Assembly (NCBI GenBank): GCA_021234155.1
Contig: JAJEKV010000105.1
Coordinates: 1,377,451-1,441,450, forward strand
DNA from: Isoetes taiwanensis
Taxonomy: Eukaryota > Streptophyta > Lycopodiopsida > Isoetales > Isoetaceae
DNA length: 64,000 bases
Reading direction: 5' to 3'
Part shown: positions 10,111 to 20,735 of the stretch, in pieces
Layout: every line of letters begins with the position of its first letter
How positions within the stretch are numbered: the first letter of the stretch is position 1
Notes under the pieces: generated by a model
The model's input: only the letters and a program-made list of their open reading frames with translations
The model's database searches: none
What the model was told of the DNA's origin: nothing
Made by a program: the position numbers and the translations under genes

Positions 10111-10690
10111 ATGCCCCGACACATCCGTGGTGAGTGCCACATCTTTGCAGCTATTGACCCCGAGAATGCTGAGAGTCAGTACCAAGTCATTTCGACGACT
10201 GGGAAGGTCCAAGCCAAGTCCTTCATAGTGTTGATAGATACAGGGAGTACCTACAAGTTTGCCTCGCCAAGGATGGTAGAAATGTTGAAGCTGAAGCCTT
10301 TGAAGTCCAAGTCTAGGCCTGTTGTATTAGCAAGTGGGGCAATCAGACACACAGCAGGGAAGAGGATCAACTTCGACATAGACTTGTCAGCTATCAATGT
10401 TGGAATGGGAGCGTATGATGAACATCGGCAAGTAATGACTTGATCATAGGCATGGAATACCTTGACCGGCCGGAGCCGCGGATTGATTGTGGGAAACGGA
10501 AAGTAACCTTAACAACGCCAGAGGGCAAGGTCATTGAGATAATAGATAAAGAAGTCATCCCAATCATGCAATGCATGTCTAGTAAGAAGTTACTTAGATG
10601 CTTAAAGAAGGAGCAGGTGGCCTATGTCTTTAAACCTCGGGTTGACGAAAGTAAGAGACAAAGTAAGAGAAAGAGGCCAAAGCATTGAGC
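10111..10690 (+). pseudogene. Aspartic protease domain
   Basis: The retropepsin active site reads VLIDTGSTYKFAS at about 10,208-10,250 (DTG catalytic triad), preceded by the usual fold-start strand and followed by LASGAIRHTAG. A stop at 10,441 is bridged by an overlapping frame (10440-10688) that continues DLIIGMEYLDRP and VTLTTPEGK, the usual protease C-terminal motif. This enzyme would cleave Gag-Pol in the particle. The catalytic motif is intact, but the ORF needs one frame shift to be read through. Confidence 0.75.
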
Positions 10691-11816
10691 AAGCTCCCAA
10701 AGCCTATAGCAAAGTTGGTGAAGGAATTCCATGATTTGTTCCCGTGATGAGATTAAGCAACTTCCACCTTACAGAGGAGTCGAAAGTGTGAAATAGCACT
10801 TGAGCCAAGAACGGGCCAACAAGCAAGGTGCCCTACAGATGTCAACCTGTGAGTTGACGGAATTGAAGAAGCAATTGCGTTGCCTAGACCTAGGGTTTAT
10901 AAGACCTAGTGTCTCTCCATTTGAGCCAATACTCTTCGTGAAGGAGAAAGATGGAAGTCTTAGGATGTGCATTGACTATCGCCAATTGAACAAGCACACC
11001 ATCACGAACAAATATGCTCGCCTTTGATCGAATGATCTCATGGATCAGTTGCAGGGAGCAAAGGTCTTCTCCAAGATAGACTTGAGGTCAGGGTATCACC
11101 AGATAAGAATCAAAGAAGAGGGCATCCATAAGTCTGCCTTCAGAACGAGATATGGCCACTATGATTTCACAGTGATGCCATTTCGTTTGTCCAAAGCTCT
11201 AGCAACTTTCATGAGGCTCATGAACGATGTTTTCCGTGAATTCTTAGATTCTTTCATCATAGTTTTCTTTGATGATATTCTAGTTTACAGTAAATCCCTA
11301 GAGGAACGTGTCCAGCACTTGAGAAAGGTGCTTGAAAAGCTAAGGAGGCATCAACTCTTTGCGAAGTTATCCAAGTGCCACTTCGCAACAGAAAGAGTAG
11401 AGTGCTTGGGGCATGTAATCTCAGCGGAAGGGATCTCCACCGATCCTGCAAAGATCGAAGCAGTAATTGATTGGCCGGCACCGAAGAACACACATGAAGT
11501 GAGGAGCTTCCTCAGCCTAGCAGGGTATTACAGGAAGTTCGTCAAGAACTTTGCAAAGGTAGCAGCTCCATTGACGGACCTCACCAAAGCAGGAAAGATA
11601 AAAGATTGGGCAAGTCATTGGCAAAAGAAGGCCCATGCAGTATTTGAGACGTTGAAGGAAGCCTTAACGACAGTGCCAGTCTTAGTCTTGCCAGACCCAA
11701 CCAAAGACAAGCTTGTAGCAACAGACGCTAGCAGGATAGCAACAGGCGCAGTGCTCATGCAGGAGGAAAGGGTAGTCGCGTATGACTCCAAGAAGATGAA
11801 TGATGCGGAGCAATGA
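10691..11816 (+). pseudogene. Reverse transcriptase domain
   Basis: RT motifs follow in order: ELTELKKQL and [11 protein letters not shown] (10,850-10,925), [19 protein letters not shown] (10,938-10,990), [13 protein letters not shown] (11,073), [12 protein letters not shown] (11,180, normally PFGLSKAPATF), the catalytic [10 protein letters not shown] (about 11,266), then the thumb and connection region with LSKCHF and [19 protein letters not shown] at about 11,027 breaks the palm and another at 11,814 ends the frame. Both stops could derive from CGA by C-to-T change. The catalytic DD pair survives. This domain copies the element's RNA into DNA in cytoplasmic particles. Confidence 0.85.
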
Positions 11817-12060
11817 TACCCAACTCATGACCAAGAGCTCTTGGCCATTGTAAGAGCATTGCAAATTTGGAGACACTATTTGTTGGGAAGGAAGTTCCAA
11901 CTAGACACAGATCACCAAAGTCTCCAATATATTTTCACACAACCACTCCTAAATTTGAGGCAAAGGAGGTGGATGGAATTTCTCGAAGAGTATGACTTCG
12001 AGATAGTCTACAAGCCAGGCAAGCTGAACGTAGTCGCGGATGCGCTCTCCAGGAAGCCCT
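11817..12060 (+). pseudogene. RNase H domain (C-terminal part)
   Basis: The domain begins before the stop at 11,814 ([14 protein letters not shown], catalytic Asp, about 11,717). It continues in the same frame after that TGA with THDQELLAIVRAL (catalytic Glu), DTDHQSLQYI (catalytic Asp) and VVADALSRKP at about 12,035. This enzyme removes the RNA strand during reverse transcription. All expected acidic residues are visible and one stop interrupts the domain. Confidence 0.8.
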
Positions 12061-12923
12061 TGAAGACGAGGACGCATTGCAATGGCATATCAACGCTCAC
12101 AAGTGAGTATGGCAAGAAGATTGAAGATATCTTGCCAACAGATTGCGACTTTAAAGAAGTATGGGCAAGCCTCTCTAAAGAGGCAAGAACAGACAAAGAA
12201 AGGGAGGCCTTCAAGAACTATAAAAAGGAAGGAAACCTCCTATACCATAAGAACAAGTTGTGTGTACCAGAATCTTCGGCAGTAAGAAAATTAATTCTCC
12301 ATGATACACACAATAGCCCCATAGCTAGCCATGCAGGGTTCATGAAGACATATTTCAAGATTAGAAACAGTTACTTTTGGCCCGGCATGAAGAAGCAGAT
12401 AGCAAGGTACATTCGCGGAGTGCCGATATGCCAAGAACAAAGGCGGAGCAACTCCAATCCCGTGAGCCTTAGAGTCGCTGCCGCCAAATGCTAAGTGGAA
12501 GTCATAAGCATGGACTTCATTACAGAGCTCCCAAGAACAAAGAAGAGGCAAGGACGCCCGATGGTGGTGGTGGATAAATTGTCGAAGATGGTAAACTTCG
12601 TGTCGCGCAAGGACAACATACGCGATTGATAACGCCATCCCATTTACTAAGGAGATTTTAGACTCCACCCGCATGCCGAGGGAGATAATCTCTGATATGG
12701 ACTCTAAATTCATGAGTGCATTTTGGCGTGACCTATTTACCACCATCCGCATCGGCTTTATGAGCACAAAGATATCATCCACAAACATATGGTCAGACGG
12801 AGCGAACCAACAGGATAATTGAAGATATGCTAAGGAACTACGTGTGGAATAAATAGTCTAAGTGGGAAGATTTCATCCGCTTAGTAGAATTCACCAAACA
12901 AGATGGCGTGAGAGTCATCGCAG
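12061..12923 (+). pseudogene. Integrase N-terminal and core domains
   Basis: The zinc-binding HHCC region spans about 12,300-12,440: the His pair is present (HDTHNSPIASHAGF) but the first Cys is replaced (YIRGVPICQ). The core domain follows in broken frames: MDFITELP with the first catalytic Asp (12,511), IISDMDSKF with the second (12,690), and remnants of the QTERTNR helix with the catalytic Glu lost or shifted (12,790-12,820). Stops at 12,494 and several frame shifts follow. This enzyme would insert the cDNA into the host chromosome. Confidence 0.75.
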
Positions 12924-13606
12924 ATGTCTCCTTTCATGATCAATTATGGGTACCAGTGTCTTACCCCAGATACTTGGCACAATCCAGTGTCAAAAGTGGA
13001 AGTCTCCCAGCAGATGCTTTCGGATATGCAGCAGTTGGTGGAGGAGGTGAGAGCATACCTTCTAGCAGCGAGAAGTAGGCAGAAAAGCGTAGCCGATAAG
13101 CATAGAACGATAAGGGAATTTCAGGTGGGAGACAATGTGTGGTTGAAGATCAAGGTGAAGCAGGCCAAGCTCCGCATCGGCAATTGCAAGAAGCTTGCTC
13201 CAAGATGGGCTGGACCTTTCAGGATAACCAAAAGAGTAGGTACCCTATCCTACAAGTTGGACCTGCCAGCACATCTCAAATCCATAGGATCTTCCATGTA
13301 CGTCTCCTAAAGAGGCACACTCCTAATCCAGAGGAACTATTGGAGACAACCGAGTTACTGGAAATGACGGACGACCAGCTTGAAATCGTCCCTGAGGTTC
13401 TTCTTGACAGGGCCTATAAGAAGACAAGAAGATTCAAATTTCTCCAATACCTTGTGAAATGGATGCACTTATCTATGGAGGACGCTACGTGGGTACTACA
13501 ATCAGATTTGGAGAAGCAGTTTCCCCAATTCATGGAGCAATGCAAGGGTCGGCTCGTCACCGAAGTAGTCGACACCGACTCGATAGGTGAGTGGAAGGTA
13601 GATTAA
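12924..13606 (+). pseudogene. Integrase C-terminus and chromodomain
   Basis: An open frame from 12,924 gives the integrase C-terminal part (VADKHRTIREFQVGDNVWLK, then KLAPRWAGPFRITKRVG, the GPF-Y module). After a frame shift at about 13,300 a second frame runs to TAA at 13,604-13,606 and includes a chromodomain-like module at 13,420-13,530 (FLQYLVKW, EDATWV, FPQF). Chromodomains of chromovirus integrases direct insertion, in known families towards H3K9-methylated chromatin. The first aromatic cage residues are not obvious, as in group II chromodomains, so binding cannot be assumed. Confidence 0.7.
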
Positions 13607-13610
13607 AAAG

Positions 13611-13660
13611 TCTACTTCCGTCTCATGGAAGTAGATGACCTTGAGAGATAAGAGGTCATT
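13611..13660 (+). other. Two hairpins just after the pol stop codon
   Basis: TCTACTTCC (13611-13619) pairs with GGAAGTAGA (13627-13635) across a 7-nt loop, 4 nt after the TAA. It is followed by ATGACCT...AGGTCAT at about 13,634-13,659. They may act in the 3' region of the element's RNA, but no role is known. Confidence 0.5.
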
Positions 13661-14306
13661 CAGGCATGCATTGATAGGAAAGCACCTCTAGTCAACGCCT
13701 ACCACGGGAAGGATGCCATCCTTCACGCCCAAATACGGGGAGGACGCCACCCTTCATGCCAACGGCAACTAAAGGTGTAGGCATGAGTGTCATCCTAGGC
13801 ATGATAGGGCGTTGTCTCCACGGCCACGATGAAAGAAGCATCCTCTTCCTACGCCGGGAGATTAGTCTTGCATCCATGTAAATTGTAATTAATGGGTGGT
13901 TCCCTAACAACCAACTTTACAATAATTTAATGAATACTGACGTAGTGTTGAACCTGCAGGCCAATAGGAGAGTCTAGCGGCAGGAAGGTCACACTGCGAA
14001 GACTTGCAGCACATAATTTTTGTCATGATGTGTTGTAAGAAGACGTTGTGGAACCTTAATTAGAGAATTTTGGAACTATGTTTATAATAATGGTATAAGC
14101 CATAAAAATTTTGTGAATAATAGACAATAAAGCAAGAGGATGAAATAATCTCTTATCATAGTATAATATTAAACAAGGATGTGTTATGAATAATCAAAAT
14201 ATTACCTTGGGGTAATCATGTTGTAAAGTTATATGTATTAAATGTAATTGCAGGATATGCAGGGTCAAGGTGGAGAGACGCGTGATGCTGAGGACATGAT
14301 CAATTC
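13661..14306 (+). other. 3' non-coding region of the chromovirus
   Basis: From 13,700 to 13,870 there are short degenerate direct repeats (GGATGCCATCCTTCA, GGACGCCACCCTTCA). The rest is A/T-rich. I see no ORF with protein-like content. Confidence 0.5.
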
Positions 14307-14319
14307 AAGGTGGGGAGAT
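14307..14319 (+). other. Polypurine tract
   Basis: AAGGTGGGGAGAT directly abuts the LTR start TGTGACG at 14320. This is the plus-strand primer site and marks 14320-15849 as the 3' LTR. Confidence 0.85.
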
Positions 14320-15849
14320 TGTGACGTTCCAATATAATATACACCCCAAATACGTATATTATACTGCCACGTCACACGTACTTGTCATCATGACAAGTAC
14401 TAGCGAGACGTAAAGGGTTGCACCTAGGGGGCAACCTCGTAAGTTGTGCATGTTTAATAAATATATGCAACTATAAACCCCATGCCAAATGGCAAAACCC
14501 CATTTGGCCAATGTTAACCTAACCCTAAGGGTTTCTATTTAAGGGCTTCCCCCTTAAACCCTAAACCCTTCTTCCTTTTTCGCAATTAGGATTTCCCAGA
14601 TCCATTTCGGCCAAGCCAGGACTCTAGTTCGCATTGCCGTTGCTCAAAAGCCGCCTTGCACAACAGATCTTCCAAAGCAAAGCAGCCTTTCCTTCGGGAT
14701 TAGAAGCATGGACGATTCCGAGGATCTAGAGCAAGTCGCACCGTAAATAGTCATTCTCATAGTAAAGCCGCTTTTTTAGCTTGGCAATGAGCCGATTTAG
14801 CATGTTAGTTCAGCCTTTTAGAGGCCTTATAGATCCCGAGATCATAAGCCCCAACAAAAGAACCTAACTTTGGATGTGTAGGTAGGTAGATTAGATGTTA
14901 TTCTACAATTCAGTTCTTTGATGATTATGGTGTTCATTCTATGCTCTCCGTATTGGGAAGGGGGTAGAGACCCTAAAAGCCTTTGTAGCAGTGATGTTCC
15001 TAGATAGCCTCATTAATACCCACCAATGCAGTACATGCACAAGAGCCCGGCCTGGGTTGTGGGTGGAGGGGCTAGACCGGTGAAAAGGGGGACTTGTCCT
15101 GGCCACCGACCGATCCCTCCCGGTGTAGAAAGCCTACCGTGGATCTTAGTGGGCTAGGGCTTAATGGTTTGCCACCGAGTGTGGGCAAGGCATGAGCTCG
15201 ACACCTCTGGGGTGATACGCCGCCTTCCACGAGGTTCAAGTCGAATAAGGGCAAAGGGCCCTCTAGCCACCGTGGATGGGCATGGATGCCCCCCGGAGGG
15301 GAGGTATCTCTCCCCCCCTTCATCGGACCGGGAGATGCAACCCGCCAGCAGCCCTCTTGGCTATGTACCCGCAGTGCCTGGTCCGTCCCAATACTAGTCA
15401 ACCTACTCGCAAAGTGTGCACCTGGAGGGGCGATGGAGTGGATTACCCAACAGCCATGTTCTTATGCCAGCCCAATCCATTGTCATGACTGGCCCCGGTG
15501 ACCGACTGGAGGCCCAAGCCGCCGCTTGATCCCCTATGAGTCCGAGCCCGGGTAGGATCTCCCTATGTTGATGCTATTGATGTTGTTGTACATGTGATAA
15601 AGAGGATGCGCCACCCTTCGAGGTGAGCTTATTGATGTATTGATGATTATGTGCTCATGTTTATTCACGCCCGCAGCCTAGGACGGGCCCCGGCGAAGGA
15701 AGGCGGCAAATGACCCATCCACTCTTCCCTCACCGGCCCCATTCATGGGATTGGTGTCGTGGATGGCCCCTCGCTAGTTTGGCTACGAGGGGATGAACTC
15801 CGCCTTCTGATAATGATGGGGAGCATCATAGACGGGCGAGGGGACGCCA
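14320..15849 (+). repeat. 3' LTR of the chromovirus
   Basis: About 1,530 bp, starting TGTGACGTTCC and ending GGGGACGCCA, a degraded form of GACGTCACA seen in the other copy. TATTTAAG at 14,536 with CCCTAAACCCTT downstream is the likely promoter. It is homologous to 1921-3451 in inverted orientation with scattered substitutions and indels. The following bases TATCG cannot be tested as a target duplication because the 5' end is missing. Confidence 0.9.
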
Positions 15850-16945
15850 TATCGCGCCACACTTTGCACCATATTTCGTGAGCCCAAGGGCTCGCGGACC
15901 GCGCCATCGGACACTATAATTCCAATGCCAGTGTTAGTGCCTTTGTTGAGGTTCTTCTTCTTATGGAATGTCCCTTTGTACCTGCTCTTGCTCATCACAC
16001 CTTTGAAATAATGGTTACATCAGGTTTTCTCACTGATGATCCTAGCCATGGGTTTATCTACCCCTAATGACCTTCAACAAAGCAATCAACTGGTTACAGC
16101 TTATTATAAGCGTCCAAGACCTCACACCAATCATGATGATGCCACCCGTCTCTACCAGAGATTGTGCTTGCTTTTCTCTTGGACAGAAATCCCGAGTGTT
16201 GTTTGGCACAGAGGGAGGGAGGAGGGGGTGGGAAGGGTTAGTCTTGTGCCCAATGACACATGACTATTCCTTCTATATAAGAATAGATCATGTGAGAAGA
16301 ACTCTAAGTCATCAGGTCCCAAGACCACGTTGAAAAAGAGGGCAGGGAATCCATGACGTGAGGACATTACGGCCTTGGAGCATGAGTCCTCCACGACAAG
16401 AATCACAACCCTCATGATTTGTTAGTCGTTGGTTAAGGAGATTCCTCAGGCATCAGTAGAGATCTCGGGAGTAGATAGCCGCTATCTCTCAACGACATCT
16501 TTGCCATTATGGACCCAAGGCCATTGCACTATATATATCAGAAACTTGGACTTAGAAGTTAGACAAGACAACATTTTATTTCTAGTCTCTGCATTCAAGC
16601 GATACCTTTTGTATCCCATTTTCATTCTCCTAAGGGATTCTCATTTTTGTGATGACCATACAGGTATTCATATCATACGAGCATTATACTCGTATGTACA
16701 AGTTGTCACACAGATGCAAAAAAATGATCACACAAAGCAAGATTTGAACTTGCAACTAGTTGTGAGTCATTCACCTTTGCCAAATGCACTACCAATACTT
16801 GTTGAAGACATTTACTCACATCTTCTTCGTATGCAGGGCTGTATTCAGATGGTTCTAGAATATTCTAGAATCTACATGTATGTGCGACACTTGGCATAAT
16901 CTCATCGATTGGAATGGCGAGATCCTGTCCGTTGGCTTAAATATT
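15850..16945. other. Spacer, possibly upstream LTR part of the next element
   Basis: Mixed sequence without a recognised gene. TATATATA at about 16,530 and the stretch before 16,946 may be the U3 part of an LTR, given the promoter-like repeat that follows, but no LTR edges could be set. The minus strand at 15,998-15,783 has a short basic frame (SKSRYKGTFHKKKNL) of unknown origin. Confidence 0.35.
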
Positions 16946-17115
16946 AATATAGAGGCACCTCCTTCTTATCCCCCAGTACAATGCCAATCTTGAGCCTTCT
17001 GAGCATCTCTCTCGTATTCTTGCTTGTCCTCGGGCCATTGTGTTCTGATTTCTTCATCATATATCAGATTCTTTGCCGATCGTGACATATTTCTTCCGTA
17101 TTTCTTGTGTTTGCG
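16946..17115 (+). repeat. LTR/leader segment shared with 28,931-29,105
   Basis: Starts TAATATAGAGGCACCTCC and includes CTTCTTCATCATATAT, ATTCTTTGCCGATC and GACATATTTCTTC; the same strings in the same order recur at 28,931-29,105. Position ahead of gag and the TATA-like start suggest the R-U5 part of an LTR. Confidence 0.65.
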
Positions 17116-17244
17116 ACGTATGAGTGGCTTATATGTCTAATAGAACAAATTGTAAGGGAAATCCTCAAAAGTTTAAAGTAGATTTGCTTCTCTTTAAGAA
17201 AAAATCACGTTGATCAATCCTAGGAAGGGGGGCCACCTTTTTTA

Positions 17245-17480
17245 TTCAAGTTGAATGGAGAATATTCAACTTGAAGGGTAAAAAAGAGACCTTTTTGTTG
17301 AAGTCAGATTGAGATAATCTGCTTGAATGATCAAAAAGGGATCTTTCTTGTTCAAGTGAGGGGAATATACCCGGAGGATCAGAAATAATTACTTCTCAAA
17401 GGTGATCTGGAACGATCAGACTTGAGAAGGAAAGGACTAATGCACCTTTCAAAAGGCGATCAATAACAAATTTTGAAAAG
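17245..17480 (+). repeat. Row of four hairpins in the leader of the second gypsy element
   Basis: Hairpin 1: TTCAAGTTGAAT (17245-17256) pairs perfectly with ATTCAACTTGAA (17264-17275) across 7 nt. Hairpin 2: TTGAAGTCAGATT with AATCTGCTTGAA (17298-17327). Hairpin 3: CTTCTCAA..TGATC with GATCA..CTTGAGAAG (17392-17429). Hairpin 4: CCTTTCAAAA with TTTTGAAAAG (17445-17480). They lie between the LTR-like segment and gag. Confidence 0.65.
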
Positions 17481-17639
17481 AGAAGTTTGTTGGTTTTTCT
17501 TTTCATGTTAATAGCAATCGAGGACAATTGATCGTGAGAAGGGAAGGATTGATAGAGCACTATCCTAAAATTTTCTTTGCTCATATTTAGTGATTTCATC
17601 TCTATAAAGGAGGTTTCAACCTTGTTATAGCAAGTCCAG

Positions 17640-18480
17640 CAGCTTGTTCAAGTATATCAGCAGTTGCAGTTGGATAATAAAGAGCTTAAAGAACGGGTTG
17701 CATCTTATGAGTCGCTCTAGCTTTGGGAGAAGGCCATCAAAGCCTAAGATTAGTTTGTCGGAGAAATTTGATGGTACTAGATCCAAGCTCGTGGTTTCTT
17801 GAATTAGATTCGCTTTGTTAGTTGGCTCCACCATCACGTATATCCCACATGATCGTGAACAGTGTCGCTAGTTGGCTCCTTTACTTTCTCGGGCCAGCCT
17901 TTGAGTTGATTTGCCCCTTGTTGCAGAGGGAGACCCCGAAGTTGCATAATTTTGTTGCTGCTCATCGCTAAACTTGAGGCATATTTTGAGTCACCATTCG
18001 AAAGGGCACATTAGTTACCAAGCTTGACAAATTAAGGCGAGTTCTCATCCAAAATTCCGCCATTTCTTTGAGTTTTGGCAGATTGTCATGGATACTACCG
18101 ATGATGTAGGCCTTCGAGATTGTTTTCAAAGAGGGCCCCGCGAGGATGTGAAGGATATGTTGCTGACCATGGAAGACCCTAGAACTCTGGATGAAGCTAT
18201 CAGGTTTGCAGTTCATTGTGATAACCATCTTTTTTAGTGTAGACAAGAAAAATGAAATCAGTCTATTTCCCTAATTCCATAAGCTCCAATAGTGACAACA
18301 GCTTTTGCACTGCACAAGCCCCCAAAATCAGATGGCCTGGTATCTATGCAGATTGACCGTGTAGTTTAAGGGCCCTTATCTGCGGTCGAGAAGCAACATC
18401 GGCGGGAGGCTAATCTCTGCTGGTGGTGGTGCTGGTCATATCACCGTGAATGTCCCGCTGGTGCCCAAATTAGTCAAAAA
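17640..18480 (+). pseudogene. Gag of a second gypsy element (fungal/bryophyte-like type)
   Basis: In shifting frames the plus strand reads KISLSEKFDGTRSKL (17,750), a degraded capsid domain, LDKLRR and FWQIVMDTTDDVGLRDCF (18,080-18,125), REDVKDMLLTM, and a zinc knuckle at about 18,400-18,460 (CWWCGWSYHRECPA, spacing Cx2Cx4Hx4C). This wording is typical of chromoviruses known from fungi and early land plants (Tcn1/MAGGY-like). Assignment to that clade is inference. Many stops break it. Its product would be the particle shell. Confidence 0.7.
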
Positions 18481-18539
18481 ACTCTAGGGGCCAATTCGAG
18501 TGCTCTCGACAACTGGCCACCATCCCTCAAATCCCCCCC

Positions 18540-18800
18540 ACATGTAATGAAGGGTTTATTCCCTCTGACAAGGCCAGTAAGGAGTTTTTCATCACTATAT
18601 TATTAAAGTCAGAGGTCAGGACGTTGGAAGCATTGGCGCAATTTGATAATGGTGCAAATGCTTGCTTCATAGATATTGTCTTTGCCTCTAAGCACGCCAT
18701 CCCTAGAAGCAGGGTTAAGCACTCCAGCTCGATCGATGTGATTGATGAACATGAGATCTTCTCGAGCATAGTCACGTAACGTACCGCATCTCGCCGAAGT
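18540..18800 (+). pseudogene. Protease of the second gypsy element
   Basis: LEALAQFDNGANACFIDIVF at about 18,627-18,690 occupies the retropepsin active-site position, with DNGA in place of the usual DSGA/DTGA. It is followed by KHAIPRSR and VIDEHEI, matching the order seen in related elements. The Ser/Thr-to-Asn change in the catalytic loop would probably impair cleavage. The domain lies between gag and RT as expected. Confidence 0.6.
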
Positions 18801-19429
18801 TCTATTTATGGAGCATCTTGTAGCGTTTCTTTCAATCTCATCGCTCCGCATGCACCAGTAGTTTTGGATCTTTCTTGCCTCGAGTTGCATAACCCACATA
18901 CTGATTGGTGCTCTAGATCATTTCGATTTGTTGGCTCTTGCATCGACTCCAAAGATGTAAAATATTGTGAGCTCCCCGATTCTCGCTTTTATTCATGCTC
19001 TAGTTCCCGCTTTTGTTTCGTGGTCCCAATCTAATTCATGGCACCGCCTCGCCTCATGTTCTAGACAATGTTCCAGCCTCCCGCCCTACTCGGGCTCTTG
19101 TTCCTCGCCTTTTTCCCCGCTTCCTCTTCCAGCCCAGGCCCAGCTTGATCCCGCCCCTATCCGCACTCCATGTTTCGACGGCCTTCTTCATGTCGGGCTT
19201 TGTATCTCAAGATCTCTTCACAAGTTTATCAAATTTGATGACAAGATCCAAGCTTAGTATTTGTGATCCAAGCTCAATATTTCAATCCAAGTTCATCCCT
19301 CGACTAGCTTGGCTCCAATAAAGTCTTCTCCAATGCTCCCAGATCTATGTGGCAATTTTTTTGATGTTTTTGACAAAGTCAAGGCCAAAGAAGCTCTCGT
19401 GAGCACCATCCATATGGATTGTCCTATTG
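18801..19429 (+). other. Degraded protease-RT linker
   Basis: No clear motif. Short frames rich in Pro, Ser and Phe (18,967-19,320) are unconvincing. The stretch sits where the protease C-terminus and RT N-terminus of the second element should be, and near 19,350-19,440 reads like a broken RT N-terminus. Confidence 0.4.
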
Positions 19430-20735
19430 ATTTGTAGCCTGAGACGATGATGCCATATGAACCTATATATGGTCTCTTCCCCGCAAAGTTGAAGGTTTCA
19501 CGAGAGTATATTGAAAAAAATCTAGCTACGGGCTTCATTCGACATTCTCAGTCCCCTGCTAGAGCACCCATATTCTTTGTCAAAAAGGACAATCCTCTGC
19601 GCCAAATAGTTGATTATCATGGCCTCAAAATCATTATCCGCTTCTGCTAATTCCAGAGTTTTTGGAGCGGCTCCAAGATGTGTGCTATTTTACGAAGATT
19701 GATCTTCGAGGTGCTTACAATCTCAGTTGGATCCGAGAGAGTGATGAGTGAAATACACCACTTCCTACTCGGTATGACTATTTTGAATACATAGTTATGT
19801 CTTTTGGGCTTATTAATGTTCTAACAGTATTCGAGCATATGACCAATGATGTATTTGGATGATATTCTTATTTATTCTAAGACTCTCAAAGAACATGAGA
19901 GACATAGTCGATGATCCTTCGTCAAGCTTCAGGAGCATGGGTTATATGCCAAACTTGAGAAGTGTCGGCTCAAACAAGATAATCGTGGAGTCCCTTGGCT
20001 ATCGTGATCACTCTATATAGAGTCTCTATGGATCCCGAAAAGGTCAAGACTATTCTCGAGTGATCAACACCTTCATCCATTCGAGATGTTCAGTTTTTTT
20101 TGGGTTTGCCAAGTTATATTGATGTTTTATTCAGATTATTCAAGATTGCCCTTCCTTTCACATGCCTCACAGCTAAGAATGTGCCTTTTGAATAGAGTGT
20201 GGCAAAAAAAACCGCCCATTATTACTCAAGTATGCTTTTACCATGGCACCAGCTTGCCCATGCGCCTTTCTTCTTCATATGTTGTCGGCAGATGCTTCTA
20301 ATTTTGCTCTTGATGGTATCTTGTCACAGGAGAGGGTATAACTATGAATTGCATCCGATTGCTTATCACGCGCGGAAGTTCCAGGCTGCCAAAATCAACT
20401 ATCCAATTTATGATAAGGAGTTGTTGGCGATAGCTGATTCTTTTGAGGAGTGGAGACGCCTCGAAGGATCTTCTCGTAAGGTCACAGCCTATACGATCAT
20501 CGAAATCTGAAAATTTTCACCGCCGAAAGTGCTCAACTGCCGCCAAGTCCAAAGGGCATACTCAAGTATTATCTCGCATTGATTTTGTGATCAAATACCA
20601 TCCTGGACCTCTCCAAGGAAAGCCTGATGCCTTGTGTCGACGCTCCTATCTTGAGCCTAAGCCAGGTGATCTTGCATTTGATCCGCAATCACAGGATATT
20701 CTAAGGCATGATCTAAAGCTTTCTATTTTTATGTA
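19430..20735 (+). pseudogene. RT and RNase H of the second gypsy element
   Basis: RT pieces: REYIEKNLATGFIRHSQSPA (19,504), [18 protein letters not shown] (19,573), [10 protein letters not shown] in a shifted frame (19,695), and YLDDILIYSKT (19,850) after an apparent deletion of about 40 nt. RNase H pieces: DASNFAL (20,293), HPIAYHARKFQAAKINYPIY then DKELLAIADSFEEWR (20,350-20,460), and IDFVIKYHPGPLQGKPDAL (20,580-20,635). The order matches a gypsy pol. Frame shifts and stops make it inactive. The catalytic YLDD survives. The wording matches the Gag upstream and the integrase piece at 28,190. Confidence 0.8.

Larger units (their letters stand above)
6235..15849 (+). mobile_element. Ty3/gypsy chromovirus, plus strand, 5' LTR missing
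   Basis: Domain order on the plus strand is hairpin leader, TATA, extra ORF, gag, protease, RT, RNase H, integrase, chromodomain, polypurine tract, 3' LTR. Pol order with integrase last is gypsy-type, and the C-terminal chromodomain places it with chromoviruses. In-frame stops and frame shifts break nearly every domain, so it is non-autonomous as read. The 5' LTR is absent: homology to the related minus-strand element begins only at the leader hairpins. The two same-family LTRs at 1921-3451 and 14320-15849 are inverted, so they are not the LTR pair of one intact element. Confidence 0.85.

Noticed and set aside
15072-15501. Several open frames of 70-110 codons on both strands
   Set aside because: They lie inside the 3' LTR and are not conserved as proteins in the inverted LTR copy at 1921-3451.
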